This document shows, one piece after another, positions 9,519-19,361 of a DNA stretch of 64,000 nucleotides (position 1 is its first letter; every line of letters begins with the position of its first letter). The notes below the pieces were generated by a model. That model saw nothing but the letters and a program-made list of their open reading frames with translations, ran no database searches and had not been told where the DNA came from. The translations under genes were made by a program, and so were the position numbers. Origin of the DNA: Planctomycetaceae bacterium (GTDB taxonomy: Bacteria; Planctomycetota; Planctomycetia; Planctomycetales; Planctomycetaceae); assembly GCA_041398785.1 (NCBI GenBank), contig JAWKUA010000022.1, positions 1-64,000 of the forward strand, given 5' to 3'.

Positions 9519-12500
9519 ATGTCACACGTATTTTCACTGTTTGACCGCGGACGCAACATTCGACGTTTCAAAGCCAGAAAAGGATACAAGGCAGCTTTCC
9601 TGCGGGCGGAATCGCTGGAATCACGGACTCTGTTGACCACTCTTTCCTGGTCGTCAGCTCCGGCATTGCCTGCTCCGCGAACAGACGCCGTCGCGCTTCA
9701 GGGTTCCAATGGTGCCATCTACCTGCTCGGCGGAAATTCGGCCGCAGCCACGGACACGCCCGTTCTGGGTACGACCGCAACAAGCTGGTCCACAGGTGTC
9801 GCCATTGACTTTCAGCGAATTGATCTCGGTGCGGTTCGCATCGGGAATTCGCTCTATCTGTTTGGCGGTACCGGAGGCAATGAAGGCAGCGACGAAGTCC
9901 TGAACTATGACTACCTGACCGGCGACAGTCAGGATCTGGCCAAGATGAACCTGGTTCGCTACGACCACGGCTTTGCAACGGATGCGGAAGGGCGAGCCTA
10001 CGCTCTGGGCGGCATCGGCGTCTTTGCGGACGGCGAAATCTGGTCGGAAGCGGAACGCTACGACCCGGCGACGGATACATGGTCTTCCATCGCTTCGATG
10101 CCGCAGGCCCTGCATGGGCATTCGGCGGTCAATGATGGAAACGGTCGCGTTCTTGTCTTCGGCGGATCGACGACTCTGGACGATTCCGGCATCCAGCGAA
10201 CGGTCTACAGTTACGACGTTGCGAGCGACACGTGGTCAACCGTCGCGCCGATGATTGTCGGTACGCGGGACAGCGCGGTGGCTGTAGACCACAACGGTCT
10301 GATCTACGTCACCGGAGGAATGACAACCACCGGCGCAACGGATGCCGTTCAGACCTACGATCCCATGACCAACACCTGGTCATCGGAAACAGCATTGCCC
10401 GCGCCCGTCTATTCTCACGCGGCGGCGTTTGATGCCGCTCATCGGATCATCATCGCGGGAGGATTCGATCAGTCGGGTACTCCGACCAGCGCTGTCTACC
10501 GGACACAGGATCTGAGCGTACCGGATGTGGCTCCGGTCATCTCCACATCGCCCGTTGTAAGCGGTTCGCTGGACACGTTCTATACCTACGATGTCAACGC
10601 CAGCGGAAATCCGGTTCCAACCTTCGCACTGACGACGGCGCCAGCAGGGATGACGATCGATGAATTCACCGGTGTGATCTCCTGGCAGCCGGTTGCGGGT
10701 CAGGTTGGTGTGCATTCGGTGGTTGTTAAGGCACAGAATCGAGCGGGAACGGCCGAGCAGTCGTTCGACATCACGGTGGTCGCCGATACGATCGCACCGA
10801 CAACACCAACGGGGTTCGCTTTTGACAGCGCAACGCAGACGTCCGTGACGTTCACCTGGAATGAATCAACGGACGCGGTGGGCGTGGATCACTACGAAGT
10901 CGCGACGGCAGCCTATGTCGGTCCACGATTCGGGAAACACTGGGTCTACACAGTCATTCAGACCGTGCCCGGCGACACCACAACAGCAACCATCAGCGAT
11001 CTGGCACCGCTGTTCACGGAAGACTATGCCGTCCGAGCCGTCGACGCAGCGGGCAATGTCTCTGCCTGGACGGCTCGCGTGTTCGCCACAACTCTGGCTC
11101 CGCCGACGATAGCCTTCAGCTACGGTACACAGACCAGCGGCACGATTGTCAGCCCGGCGCTGACTCCGATTACCATTCGTCTGTCGGGCACCGGAAATCC
11201 GACTCCGACATTCTCCATCGTTTCCGGTCCGGCAGGTATGTCAGTCGACGCGACCACCGGCGTCGTGCAGTGGACACCTGGCGTTGACGACGTCGGCCTG
11301 AACGATGTGACATTTCGCGCGAAGAATTCGGAAGGCACTGCTGACCTGGTCGTTTCGATCGACGTCACCTCCGACGCACCTCAGCTTTCCGTCCAATTCG
11401 GCCCGTCGGGTGGCGTCATCCGGTCGGGAACGCTGTTCACGGCAGATGTGATTGATTCCAGCAATACGCCTTCGACCTTTTCACTCGTCTCTGCCGCGGC
11501 CGGTCTGACGCTGGACGGTGCGACCGGAGCGATCGCGTGGACACCGGCGGGCGAACAGGGCGGCGTCAATCTGGTGACAGTGCGAGGCGAGAATGCCGGA
11601 GGAACGACGGATCTGACGTTCGCTGTCAACGTGCTGTTCACAGGCGCCGTGACGGGAGTGACGGTGACGAATCTGGATTTGCTTGAACACACGGCCAACT
11701 GGATCGCGCCGACGGGTGAAGGGTCAGGACTGGTCGCCAGTTACCACGTCCGTGGATTTGCTGAATGGGGCGTCGGCAGAACCTATACTACTCACACGGT
11801 TGACTACGACGTTCCCGCTTCGCAGACCAGCGTTGCTCTGGCGGGCCTATTGATTGGCAAGTCGTATCGATTGACCATTACTCCGCTGGACGCGGCGGGT
11901 CATCCGGGAGTTGCCGACAATTCCGCGACGTTTGTTCACAGACCCGCTTTGCCGATTGTCAGTTGGACGGTCGACGGCAGCACGGGCGGATTAGGCGTCC
12001 CGGGTATCGCCATTGCCGAGCAGCCGGTTCAGGTGGCGCTGACGGATTCCCAGACAGCTTCCAGCACATTTGAACTCATCAGCGGACCCGAGGGTCTGAC
12101 ATTTGATCCATCGACGAACACCGCCAACTGGACCCCAACCGTCGACCAGGTAACCACCGGATACACGACCGCCGATGTCACATTCCGCGCGACAAACTAT
12201 GTGGGCTCGGTAGACGTGACGGTGCCGATCCGTGTCTTCTTTTCCGGCACCGTTCGCCACGCATTCGCTCAGCGAAACGGGTATGAGGCCAGTGCCAGCT
12301 GGGATCCGCCGATTGACAATGCCTCTCCGGTTGTAACCTACAGCATCACTCGCTATTGGACGTTTCAGGGCTCGCATCAGGGTTCCGCCACATACACCGT
12401 GCCGGGCGACGTGACCAGTTTTGACTTTGTGCTGGGTCCGACAGGTGCTGTGGTCCACACGGGAATTGATATTACACCCGTCGACGAATTCGGCAACTTC

Positions 12501-14216
12501 GGAGTGACAACCGGACGAATTGCCTTTGGTTCCTACCAAAACGACCTTCCGCCGATCGCCGTTGACGATGCCTACGACGCGATTGAAGACACACTGTTGT
12601 CTGTTCCCGCGCTGTCGGGCGGCGTGCTTCAGAATGACATCGACACGGACAATACGCCGGGAGCAAGCGTGCTGACGGCCCAGCTCGTCTCCGGTCCGGC
12701 CAATGGCTCACTGATTCTTGGTTCAACGGGGTCCGTCAGCTACACACCGAATGCTGACTTCAACGGCACCGATTCCTTCGTCTACCGCGTCTTCGACGGT
12801 CGCTTCTATAGCGAAAACGCCACGGTCACGATTAGTGTCGCAGCAGTCAACGACGCTCCGAAGGCGCTGGATGATTACTACTTTGCTACAGCCGGCACTT
12901 CACTGCCCGTCGATGCCGCAGCCGGCGTGTTGGGCAACGATTTCGACGTTGACGGCGACGCGGTGATTGTCAGCATCACGCGCAGCCCGTTCAATGGTTC
13001 GGTGAATCTCAATGCGGACGGTTCGTTTGTGTACATACCCGGCCCCGGATTTACGGGAATCGACACGTTTACTTATGTTGCAAGCGACGGACTACTCGAC
13101 AGCCGGGAGTCCACTGTCTCCATCGAAGTTGCCCTGCCGCCAACGAAATTCTTTGTCGTGGACACGGATGTCGAGAGCACGTTCGAGTACGCCGAAGACG
13201 GTACGCTGGTGGACAACTACAGCCTGCGCGGCAACAACCGAGCTTCTCAGGGAGCAGCGGCGACGAGCGACGGATCGACACTGTTTGTCGTCAACGCCAA
13301 CAAACGCGTCTTTGTCTATGACGATGCAGGAGGTTATCGCGGATTCTGGACAGCACTTGGACCCATGCGAGTCGATGGGATTGCGACTGACGATACCGAT
13401 ATCTGGATTCTCGATCGGCGGCTCGACATGGTCTTCCACTATGCCAATGCGGCGTCGCTGCGATCCGGCGAAATGGAACCAACTGATAGTTTCGCTCTGC
13501 ATGTGAATAACAGGAACGGAACGGGAATCACAACCGACGGCACAAATATCTGGGTCGTCAACGATATCCCCGGAAAAGACAAGGTCTATAAGTACGACAT
13601 GGAGGGAAAATATGTGACCCGTTGGAATATCGATCCGGTCAATTCGCAGCCAACCGGCATCACCATCGATCCCACGGGAGCCAGCAACGACATCTGGATC
13701 GTGGATAGCCTGACCGACAGCGTTTACCAGTACAATCGCGGAGCGGCTCGTGTCGGCGGGAACGCGACTGCCGACGCCGTCTTTGCTCTGGCTCCCGGTA
13801 ATACGAACCCGCAGGGGATCGCGGACCCGCCGCCTGTCGGACGAGTGTATTCGAAGCCGACAACAGCGAATCCCGGCTTTGCAAAACGTGCCGTGGCAGC
13901 ACCGGTTCGGGCGATTCCGGCTGTGACGATTCCTGTCTCGTCGCCGACGTCACCTTTGGTTCCGCCTCGTCGGCACGCATCGGAACGTATTTCCGTGGAC
14001 GATTCCGCTGTGACGGCATCCGTCGGTGACATGGGGGATGACGTCGGCAGACCCGTCAGGAAAACCAGTTTCGAATGGCAAAGTCTGATGAAAACCCGCA
14101 CGCAAAGTTCACTCGACGCAAACACGGCAGCGGACAATTTTCCGGTGTTCGCTGATGTGAATGCAGCCGTGGACTCCGTGTTTGCGGACGATCTGCTGCT
14201 GAACGAACTGCTGTAG
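9519..14216 (+). CDS. Giant secreted Kelch / Ig / FN3 / cadherin-like / NHL-like protein
   Basis: An intact gene of 1,565 residues. The ATG at 9519 follows AGAAGGAAAGG and gives MSHVFSLFDRGRNIRRF, then the export-type motif AESLESRTLLTT. Kelch-like propeller blades follow (about residues 50-340; e.g. YLLGGN, YLFGGTGG, VFGGSTT, YVTGGMTT with ERYDPATDTWS). Ig-like putative domains alternate with fibronectin III-like ones (about 350-1010; TPTGFAFDSATQTSVTFTW). Two cadherin-like Big_9 domains come next (about 1010-1210; YTPNADFNGTDSFVYRVFDG). A propeller-like module from TKFFVVDTDVESTFEYAEDG (13143 on) is paralogous to that of the upstream gene. The C-terminus is VDSVFADDLLLNELL. I infer an extracellular adhesive or polymer-binding role; no catalytic motif is seen. 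Confidence 0.85.
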   Translation: MSHVFSLFDRGRNIRRFKARKGYKAAFLRAESLESRTLLTTLSWSSAPALPAPRTDAVALQGSNGAIYLLGGNSAAATDTPVLGTTATSWSTGVAIDFQRIDLGAVRIGNSLYLFGGTGGNEGSDEVLNYDYLTGDSQDLAKMNLVRYDHGFATDAEGRAYALGGIGVFADGEIWSEAERYDPATDTWSSIASMPQALHGHSAVNDGNGRVLVFGGSTTLDDSGIQRTVYSYDVASDTWSTVAPMIVGTRDSAVAVDHNGLIYVTGGMTTTGATDAVQTYDPMTNTWSSETALPAPVYSHAAAFDAAHRIIIAGGFDQSGTPTSAVYRTQDLSVPDVAPVISTSPVVSGSLDTFYTYDVNASGNPVPTFALTTAPAGMTIDEFTGVISWQPVAGQVGVHSVVVKAQNRAGTAEQSFDITVVADTIAPTTPTGFAFDSATQTSVTFTWNESTDAVGVDHYEVATAAYVGPRFGKHWVYTVIQTVPGDTTTATISDLAPLFTEDYAVRAVDAAGNVSAWTARVFATTLAPPTIAFSYGTQTSGTIVSPALTPITIRLSGTGNPTPTFSIVSGPAGMSVDATTGVVQWTPGVDDVGLNDVTFRAKNSEGTADLVVSIDVTSDAPQLSVQFGPSGGVIRSGTLFTADVIDSSNTPSTFSLVSAAAGLTLDGATGAIAWTPAGEQGGVNLVTVRGENAGGTTDLTFAVNVLFTGAVTGVTVTNLDLLEHTANWIAPTGEGSGLVASYHVRGFAEWGVGRTYTTHTVDYDVPASQTSVALAGLLIGKSYRLTITPLDAAGHPGVADNSATFVHRPALPIVSWTVDGSTGGLGVPGIAIAEQPVQVALTDSQTASSTFELISGPEGLTFDPSTNTANWTPTVDQVTTGYTTADVTFRATNYVGSVDVTVPIRVFFSGTVRHAFAQRNGYEASASWDPPIDNASPVVTYSITRYWTFQGSHQGSATYTVPGDVTSFDFVLGPTGAVVHTGIDITPVDEFGNFGVTTGRIAFGSYQNDLPPIAVDDAYDAIEDTLLSVPALSGGVLQNDIDTDNTPGASVLTAQLVSGPANGSLILGSTGSVSYTPNADFNGTDSFVYRVFDGRFYSENATVTISVAAVNDAPKALDDYYFATAGTSLPVDAAAGVLGNDFDVDGDAVIVSITRSPFNGSVNLNADGSFVYIPGPGFTGIDTFTYVASDGLLDSRESTVSIEVALPPTKFFVVDTDVESTFEYAEDGTLVDNYSLRGNNRASQGAAATSDGSTLFVVNANKRVFVYDDAGGYRGFWTALGPMRVDGIATDDTDIWILDRRLDMVFHYANAASLRSGEMEPTDSFALHVNNRNGTGITTDGTNIWVVNDIPGKDKVYKYDMEGKYVTRWNIDPVNSQPTGITIDPTGASNDIWIVDSLTDSVYQYNRGAARVGGNATADAVFALAPGNTNPQGIADPPPVGRVYSKPTTANPGFAKRAVAAPVRAIPAVTIPVSSPTSPLVPPRRHASERISVDDSAVTASVGDMGDDVGRPVRKTSFEWQSLMKTRTQSSLDANTAADNFPVFADVNAAVDSVFADDLLLNELL

Positions 14217-14280
14217 GAAGAAGGTGGAACGCCGGGCTGCGGTGTTGCTGACGGTTCCCCGCTATTGAAGCATCGGCAAG

Positions 14281-14315
14281 GCGCAATCGGGCACACGGCC
14301 ACCGTGTTCCTGCGC
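14281..14315 (+). terminator. Stem-loop downstream of the second giant gene
   Basis: GGCACACGG (14290-14298) pairs with CCGTGTTCC (14302-14310), and GCGCA (14281-14285) with TGCGC (14311-14315). It resembles the stem-loop after the first giant gene in sequence and position. No U-tract follows. Confidence 0.45.
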
Positions 14316-14411
14316 GTCGACCGTGGTTGAATTCATACAAACCGGGCCGGCCAATTGTCAGACCGCATGTTGTCGGTCGCATTCCGTAAGAATTTCCACG
14401 GGGTCCCTTTC

Positions 14412-14507
14412 ATGAAGCTCATCAACCGGCGAACCGCATTCGCCCGTGCCGGCATCCGGCGCTTTCAATCGGACTCCGGGGACTGCGATCGATACCCGGT
14501 GAAATGA
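14412..14507 (+). other. 31-codon reading frame, possible remnant of a third paralogous 5' end
   Basis: MKLINRRTAFARAGIRRFQS and eleven further codons follow a CCCCTTTC-type leader. The RAGIRRF part recalls RGRNIRRF at the start of the second giant protein, and the preceding flank also matches. It lies inside a long inverted repeat, so it may not be coding at all. Confidence 0.25.
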
Positions 14508-14535
14508 TCTGAAAGCTGCCGGCACGGGCAATGCG
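14435..14535. repeat. Long imperfect inverted repeat between convergent genes
   Basis: The left arm (14435-14466) contains CGCATTCGCCCGTGCCGGCA and then GCTTTC. The right arm (14511-14535) is GAAAGC then TGCCGGCACGGGCAATGCG. The arms match over about 25 bases, with a six-base bulge on the left and a loop of about 44 bases. It may be a bidirectional terminator for the convergent genes or a small palindromic element. Confidence 0.7.
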
Positions 14536-14584
14536 ACCTGCCTGGTTACGCGTAACGCGTCCGGACGGCAAACCTTTGGGGAAA

Positions 14585-17500
14585 CTACAACTCCCGAAGA
14601 TAGGCATACAGATCGGCCAGGTCCTGAGCACTGACGTCCTTCAGCAGCCCGGCGGGCATCAGTGATGTTCGCTGTTGCTGCCGGCCTTCGATTTCATGGG
14701 CTTCGATGCGGTAGGTGTTGTGAGCCGCATCGCGCAGCAACAGCCCGTCCACGGATTCATAGACGATCAGGCCGGCGTAGATTTTTCCGGAAGTCGTTTC
14801 GATGGATGTGGTCTGATATCGGGACGACACGTCTCGATTCGGTTCCACAACGGCGGCGAAGAGATCGTTCCGGGAAAACCGCCGGGCGACACCCTGCAGG
14901 TCCGGTCCCAGAGCCTGGCGTCCTCCGTGGCACCGCGAGCAGGACAGCTTCGCAAACAGTTGTTCGCCGTGCTTTTTGTTGCCGCGTTCCCAGGCGACGG
15001 TGTCCAGCATTTCCAGCGTTTTTGCCGCATCTTCGCCGGCGTCGGCGGGGTGATAGTCCGGAAACTGCTGACGCAGAAACGCGTCGCACGCAGCCAGTGG
15101 TTCGGGCTGCGGCTTGTGCCCGTCGTCGCCGAATTCAAACGCGAAGTCTTCGCCGGTGTTGACTTGAAGCAGCCGAACAGCCTGTTCGCGAAGCTCGTAT
15201 TCGCGGCTGTCGTTCATCAACCGGCGAGCGGCGCTAAGCAGAGCGAACTGTTCGCCCGCGTCGGCGGACGCGGGGAGTGCCTTCAGCGCTTTCAGGCAGG
15301 CTTCAACGGCGTTGATCTGCCCGGATGCCAGTCCGTCCACGAACAGTTGCCGATCGGCGGCGTCGGGCTTCTCGGCAATCACCATCAGCACGGCGTCGCG
15401 GACGCTGAGATTGTCCAGTTGCTCACGCAGCAGCTTCTGATGAGCGGGGTTGGTGGATTCGCCGATCAGAAAGACGACTTCATTGGACCACTTATAGTTT
15501 TCGTCGGCCGCAATTCTGGTGACGAAGGCATTGATGGCTGCGGGGACTTTTTCCTGACTGATTTCGTTGGTCAGCAGAACATGGCCGGGCAGCCCCAGGC
15601 CGGGCTGATCGACGATGACCTGCGGAATTGCCGGGTCCACGGCGATGAGTGCCTTGTAGAGTTCTCCGATGCGGTCATTCCAATTGGAATCCTGCTTCAG
15701 ATTCCGCTGTTCAATTTTGACATCCAGATTCACCAGACCGGCGGCGGTGGCGACTGTTTGTTCGTACGTCCGGTCGACGGCGATCCGCGCGAGTGCAGCC
15801 AGCCGGTGGATGTCTGCCGTCGGCGCGGAATCCGCTGTGATGCCGGCCAGCAGCGGATCGATCAGATCGCGATTCAATGGTGCCAGCATGGCGATGATGC
15901 GAATGAGTTCGTGGTCAAGTTCGTCGTTCCCTGACGGAAAGACGGCTGCGATCGAAGTCCGGACGGGATTGAGCTTCAGGTCGAATTCATCAAGCGACAG
16001 TTGCGGCGCGTAGCTGTCGAACACGGCGTCGCGGCCGAGTTTCGGACCGACGTCGCCGAGCCCCAGTTCCAGCAGCCGAGCCGCGTCCGCGCGCAGATCC
16101 GCAGGTTGCGCTGAATCCGCCAGCACTGTCATCGCCAGTTCAACGGCATCCAGATCGAGCGATGTCGGTCGCAGATGCATTCCCAGCGACATCGCAACCA
16201 GAGCCCGCGGGTTTCCGTCCAGCAGTGCGGCCAGTTTCGCCGTCTGAGTTTCCGACAATTGTTCCATCAGACTTCCGGCGGAGTACCGCACGAACCGATC
16301 CGACGAACCCAGAGCCGCCGCGATTCGCGGAAGTGCCTTTTCCAGCACTTCAGAACCGGATGCCGTAACCAAAGCTTCCAGAGCAGCGCGGACAACCTGC
16401 GGCTCGCGATCGCCGAGAAACGGCAGCAGCATCGCGACGCCGGGCGATGCCGGATTCTTCCGACCAATCCCCCATGCCGCGCGAGCCCTGACCTGCGACG
16501 ACTTCGCTTTGCTGAGTTTCGTCAGCGTCGCTTCGCCCGGACCCCGGAACAATTCGGTCAGAATCTCCACAGCACGAACTCGCTGGTCCGGACGCCGGCC
16601 TTCGTCGACGGCCGCGTCCGCAAACACATCGGCTCCCAGAGTCTCCGCCAGCGGCACCCAGACGGCGCGCGACCAACTGCTTGCGGGCTGGGGAGCCGTC
16701 AGCACACGGTCCAGCCGTTCGGGATCATTCGTGGCCACCGTTTGCGACAGCAGCGTTTCCTGGTTCTCGTTCGCTTCGTAGACGATGCGGTACACGCCGC
16801 CGCGAGTCCCCCGGCCGCCGACGCTGACGTACAGGCTGCCGTCCGGAGCCACTTCCATATCCGTGGGGGCGAAACCAAACTGGCCGCTGCCGGCAGCGAA
16901 CTCAATCGGCTCCGAGTCCCAGACGGAACCATCGGGTTTCAGCGGCAGAGCCATAATCCGGCCGAAGGTCCAGTCCTGAACAAACAACGCTCCGTAATAT
17001 GTTCCGGGAAACTGCGTGTGCCGGTAACAGATGACTCCCGTCGGCGAACCTCGCCCGAAACTGGCGACGACGGGCGGCATGTCGAAGAAGCGTTCCGGCC
17101 GTTTCCAGCTTCGCGTGACCCAGCCGGCGTTCGACCGGGGAGTCACTTGAAAGACGCGAGTCGGCTCGTACCACGGCAGCGACACGTCGCGTTCTCCGTC
17201 GCTGTCGTAGGTGAAGATGTCTCCCGAAATGGAAAACGCGAAGTCGTAGGCATTGCGAAATCCGTCGGCCAGGACTTCGCCGCCGAACAGGTCAGGTTTC
17301 AGCCGCAGCAGCGTTCCCGCGTATGGTAGCTTCAGCGGAGACGTCGGCAGCGTGGCATACGAACTGGTCACGCCCGACATGTTGCCGGCGATGATGTACC
17401 ACCATCCGTCCGGGCCTTTCTGGATCGAATGCACATGATGTTCGCCGCCGGCCTGAATTCGCAGAAACACTTCGGGATCGCCGTCCGCGCGGCCGTCGCG

Positions 17501-17890
17501 ATTGTCGTCACGAAAAATCTGCAGCCCGTCGTCTCCCGAACACAGCAGATGCGGCCCCAGGAAGTACATTCCCTGAGCTCCGGTTTTCGGTCGATCGGCG
17601 AACTCACGGTATCGGTCGGCTTTTCCGTCGCCGTTGATATCCAGCAGCGTGCGAACGTAGCCGGGGCCGGAAACAACGATTCGCCCGCGGGAATCGGTCG
17701 TCAGACTGTGAATGTCGTGGGCCAGATCATCGTCCGCGAACAATTCCACGCGAAAACCCTGCGGGACGGTAATGCCGATGTCGTCGGCGCTGGCGGCCGG
17801 CAACAGCGCAACCCAAAGGCTAAGCATCGCCGGGACGGGCAGACAAAAGGACAGGCTCCGCGATCGCGCCGCGAGACTCTGGTTCACCAT
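14585..17890 (-). CDS. PVC-type membrane-bound dehydrogenase with HEAT repeats and heme c
   Basis: A 1,101-residue protein with a signal peptide (cut near AASADD). Its N-terminal six-bladed glucose/sorbosone-dehydrogenase-like propeller begins ITVPQGFRVELFADDDLAHD and contains GEHHVHSIQKGPDGWWYIIAGN and GRGSPTGVICYRHTQFPG. A middle section of HEAT-like alpha repeats follows (about residues 400-950). The C-terminal cytochrome c domain carries CSRCH and the later methionine region TSLMPAGLLKDVSAQDLADL. This matches the planctomycete/verrucomicrobial families TIGR02604 (N-terminal) and TIGR02603 (heme-binding). I expect it to oxidise a sugar or alcohol in the periplasm and pass electrons through the heme; the substrate is unknown. 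It is transcribed alone, convergent with the second giant gene. Confidence 0.92.
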   Translation of the reverse strand: MVNQSLAARSRSLSFCLPVPAMLSLWVALLPAASADDIGITVPQGFRVELFADDDLAHDIHSLTTDSRGRIVVSGPGYVRTLLDINGDGKADRYREFADRPKTGAQGMYFLGPHLLCSGDDGLQIFRDDNRDGRADGDPEVFLRIQAGGEHHVHSIQKGPDGWWYIIAGNMSGVTSSYATLPTSPLKLPYAGTLLRLKPDLFGGEVLADGFRNAYDFAFSISGDIFTYDSDGERDVSLPWYEPTRVFQVTPRSNAGWVTRSWKRPERFFDMPPVVASFGRGSPTGVICYRHTQFPGTYYGALFVQDWTFGRIMALPLKPDGSVWDSEPIEFAAGSGQFGFAPTDMEVAPDGSLYVSVGGRGTRGGVYRIVYEANENQETLLSQTVATNDPERLDRVLTAPQPASSWSRAVWVPLAETLGADVFADAAVDEGRRPDQRVRAVEILTELFRGPGEATLTKLSKAKSSQVRARAAWGIGRKNPASPGVAMLLPFLGDREPQVVRAALEALVTASGSEVLEKALPRIAAALGSSDRFVRYSAGSLMEQLSETQTAKLAALLDGNPRALVAMSLGMHLRPTSLDLDAVELAMTVLADSAQPADLRADAARLLELGLGDVGPKLGRDAVFDSYAPQLSLDEFDLKLNPVRTSIAAVFPSGNDELDHELIRIIAMLAPLNRDLIDPLLAGITADSAPTADIHRLAALARIAVDRTYEQTVATAAGLVNLDVKIEQRNLKQDSNWNDRIGELYKALIAVDPAIPQVIVDQPGLGLPGHVLLTNEISQEKVPAAINAFVTRIAADENYKWSNEVVFLIGESTNPAHQKLLREQLDNLSVRDAVLMVIAEKPDAADRQLFVDGLASGQINAVEACLKALKALPASADAGEQFALLSAARRLMNDSREYELREQAVRLLQVNTGEDFAFEFGDDGHKPQPEPLAACDAFLRQQFPDYHPADAGEDAAKTLEMLDTVAWERGNKKHGEQLFAKLSCSRCHGGRQALGPDLQGVARRFSRNDLFAAVVEPNRDVSSRYQTTSIETTSGKIYAGLIVYESVDGLLLRDAAHNTYRIEAHEIEGRQQQRTSLMPAGLLKDVSAQDLADLYAYLREL

Positions 17891-18071
17891 GAATCGAACT
17901 CCGTTGCTGTGTGAAACGCCGGGACTCGAAGTCTAACGCGTCGGAAAAATTTTGTCCGCCTGCTTTCGTCTGCGGCACGTCGTCACCCGGTTCACCGCGC
18001 GATTCGACGCCGGCGGCTGATTTCCTACACTTCCGCTGACGTTTTCGAATCCCCCACCGGACTCGCCAGGC

Positions 18072-19232
18072 ATGTCAGCAGAACGGTTACCCGCGGCTGG
18101 TCGACGACAGGTCGCCGCAATTTGCATCACACTGTGGTTTTCCATGGCCGCCGCGCAGCCACCGTCCGGCGACAATCGTCCTCCCGTCGTGCTGACGGAA
18201 GCCGGTGCCGCGCTGCATCGCGACGGCCTGTTGTTCGACGGTCACAACGATCTGCCGTGGGAAATTCGCACGCGCGGGAAGTCTTCGTTTGCGGAATTCG
18301 ACATCTCGCAGCCTCAGCCGGAGATTCACACGGACATCGTGCGGCTGCGATCCGGCGGCGTGAAGGCTCAGTTCTGGTCTGTGTATGTTCCCGCCGACAC
18401 GGATGCCGCGGGGACAGCTCTGCTGCAGACGCTGCAGCAGATCGAACTTGTGCAGGCGATGATTCGCCGCTATCCGGAAACGTTTGAAATGGCGTCGACG
18501 GCCGACGACGTGGAACGCATCATTCGTGAAGGCAGAATCGCCAGCATGATGGGTGTCGAAGGCGGCTATTCCATCGAAGGATCGCTGGACAACATTCAGC
18601 GGCTGTACGACCTGGGCTGCCGCTACATAACGCTGACGCATTCGAAATCGCTGGCCTGGGCGGATTCCGCGACCGACGAACCTCGCGTCAACGGCCTGTC
18701 GGAATTCGGTGAAGCTGTCGTTCGCGAAATGAACCGCGTCGGAATGCTGGTGGATCTGTCTCACGTGTCACCGGCAACGATGAAGGCCGCGCTGAAGGTG
18801 ACGGCGGCCCCCGTCATTTTTTCGCATTCGTCGGCACTGGCGATCAACGACCATCCTCGCAACGTTCCCGATGACGTGTTGAAACTGACGGCGGCGAATG
18901 GCGGTGTCGTGATGGTGAACTTCTTTTCAAAATTCGTCGTCCCGACGTCGCGACTCAACGCGAATTCGTCCGACCGCGGAAGCATCCACGATGTTGTCGA
19001 CCACATCGAACACATCATCAACACGGCCGGCATCGATCATGTCGGCATCGGTTCGGACTTCGACGGAGTGCCGCAGTTGCCGACGCAACTCGACGACGTA
19101 TCGACGTATCCGCTGATTACTCAGGAACTGCTGAACCGGGGACACTCCGCCGACGACATCCGAAAAGTGCTCGGCGGCAACATCCTGCGAGTTCTCCGCC
19201 AGACGGAACAGGTCGCCGCCGAAATGCGCTGA
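18072..19232 (+). CDS. Membrane dipeptidase, peptidase family M19
   Basis: 386 residues, with a hydrophobic N-terminal export segment (AAICITLWFSMAAAQ). The zinc-site motifs of renal dipeptidases are present in order: DGHNDLP with the HxD pair (about 56-59), the bridging glutamate in MGVEGG (about 160), DLSHVS and FSHSSA histidines, and GIGSDFDG near the C-terminus. The family hydrolyses dipeptides, including D-containing ones, and some beta-lactams. The start is divergent from the upstream minus-strand dehydrogenase, with about 180 bases between them. The next gene on the same strand begins 129 bases later. Confidence 0.93.
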   Translation: MSAERLPAAGRRQVAAICITLWFSMAAAQPPSGDNRPPVVLTEAGAALHRDGLLFDGHNDLPWEIRTRGKSSFAEFDISQPQPEIHTDIVRLRSGGVKAQFWSVYVPADTDAAGTALLQTLQQIELVQAMIRRYPETFEMASTADDVERIIREGRIASMMGVEGGYSIEGSLDNIQRLYDLGCRYITLTHSKSLAWADSATDEPRVNGLSEFGEAVVREMNRVGMLVDLSHVSPATMKAALKVTAAPVIFSHSSALAINDHPRNVPDDVLKLTAANGGVVMVNFFSKFVVPTSRLNANSSDRGSIHDVVDHIEHIINTAGIDHVGIGSDFDGVPQLPTQLDDVSTYPLITQELLNRGHSADDIRKVLGGNILRVLRQTEQVAAEMR

Positions 19233-19361
19233 CGATACGGCGCCGGCGCAGGTGCGCAATTTACGGAATCCTGTCTTCCATCCTCGCCGGACGCTTGGCC
19301 CGTGGCACGTCACTCGTTTCAATCCGTCCGCTCATTCAACAGCTTTCTGCGGAATCGCAAT

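Noticed and set aside
14675..15934. 419-codon plus-strand frame opposite the PVC dehydrogenase
   Set aside because: It is a shadow of a well-supported gene on the minus strand.
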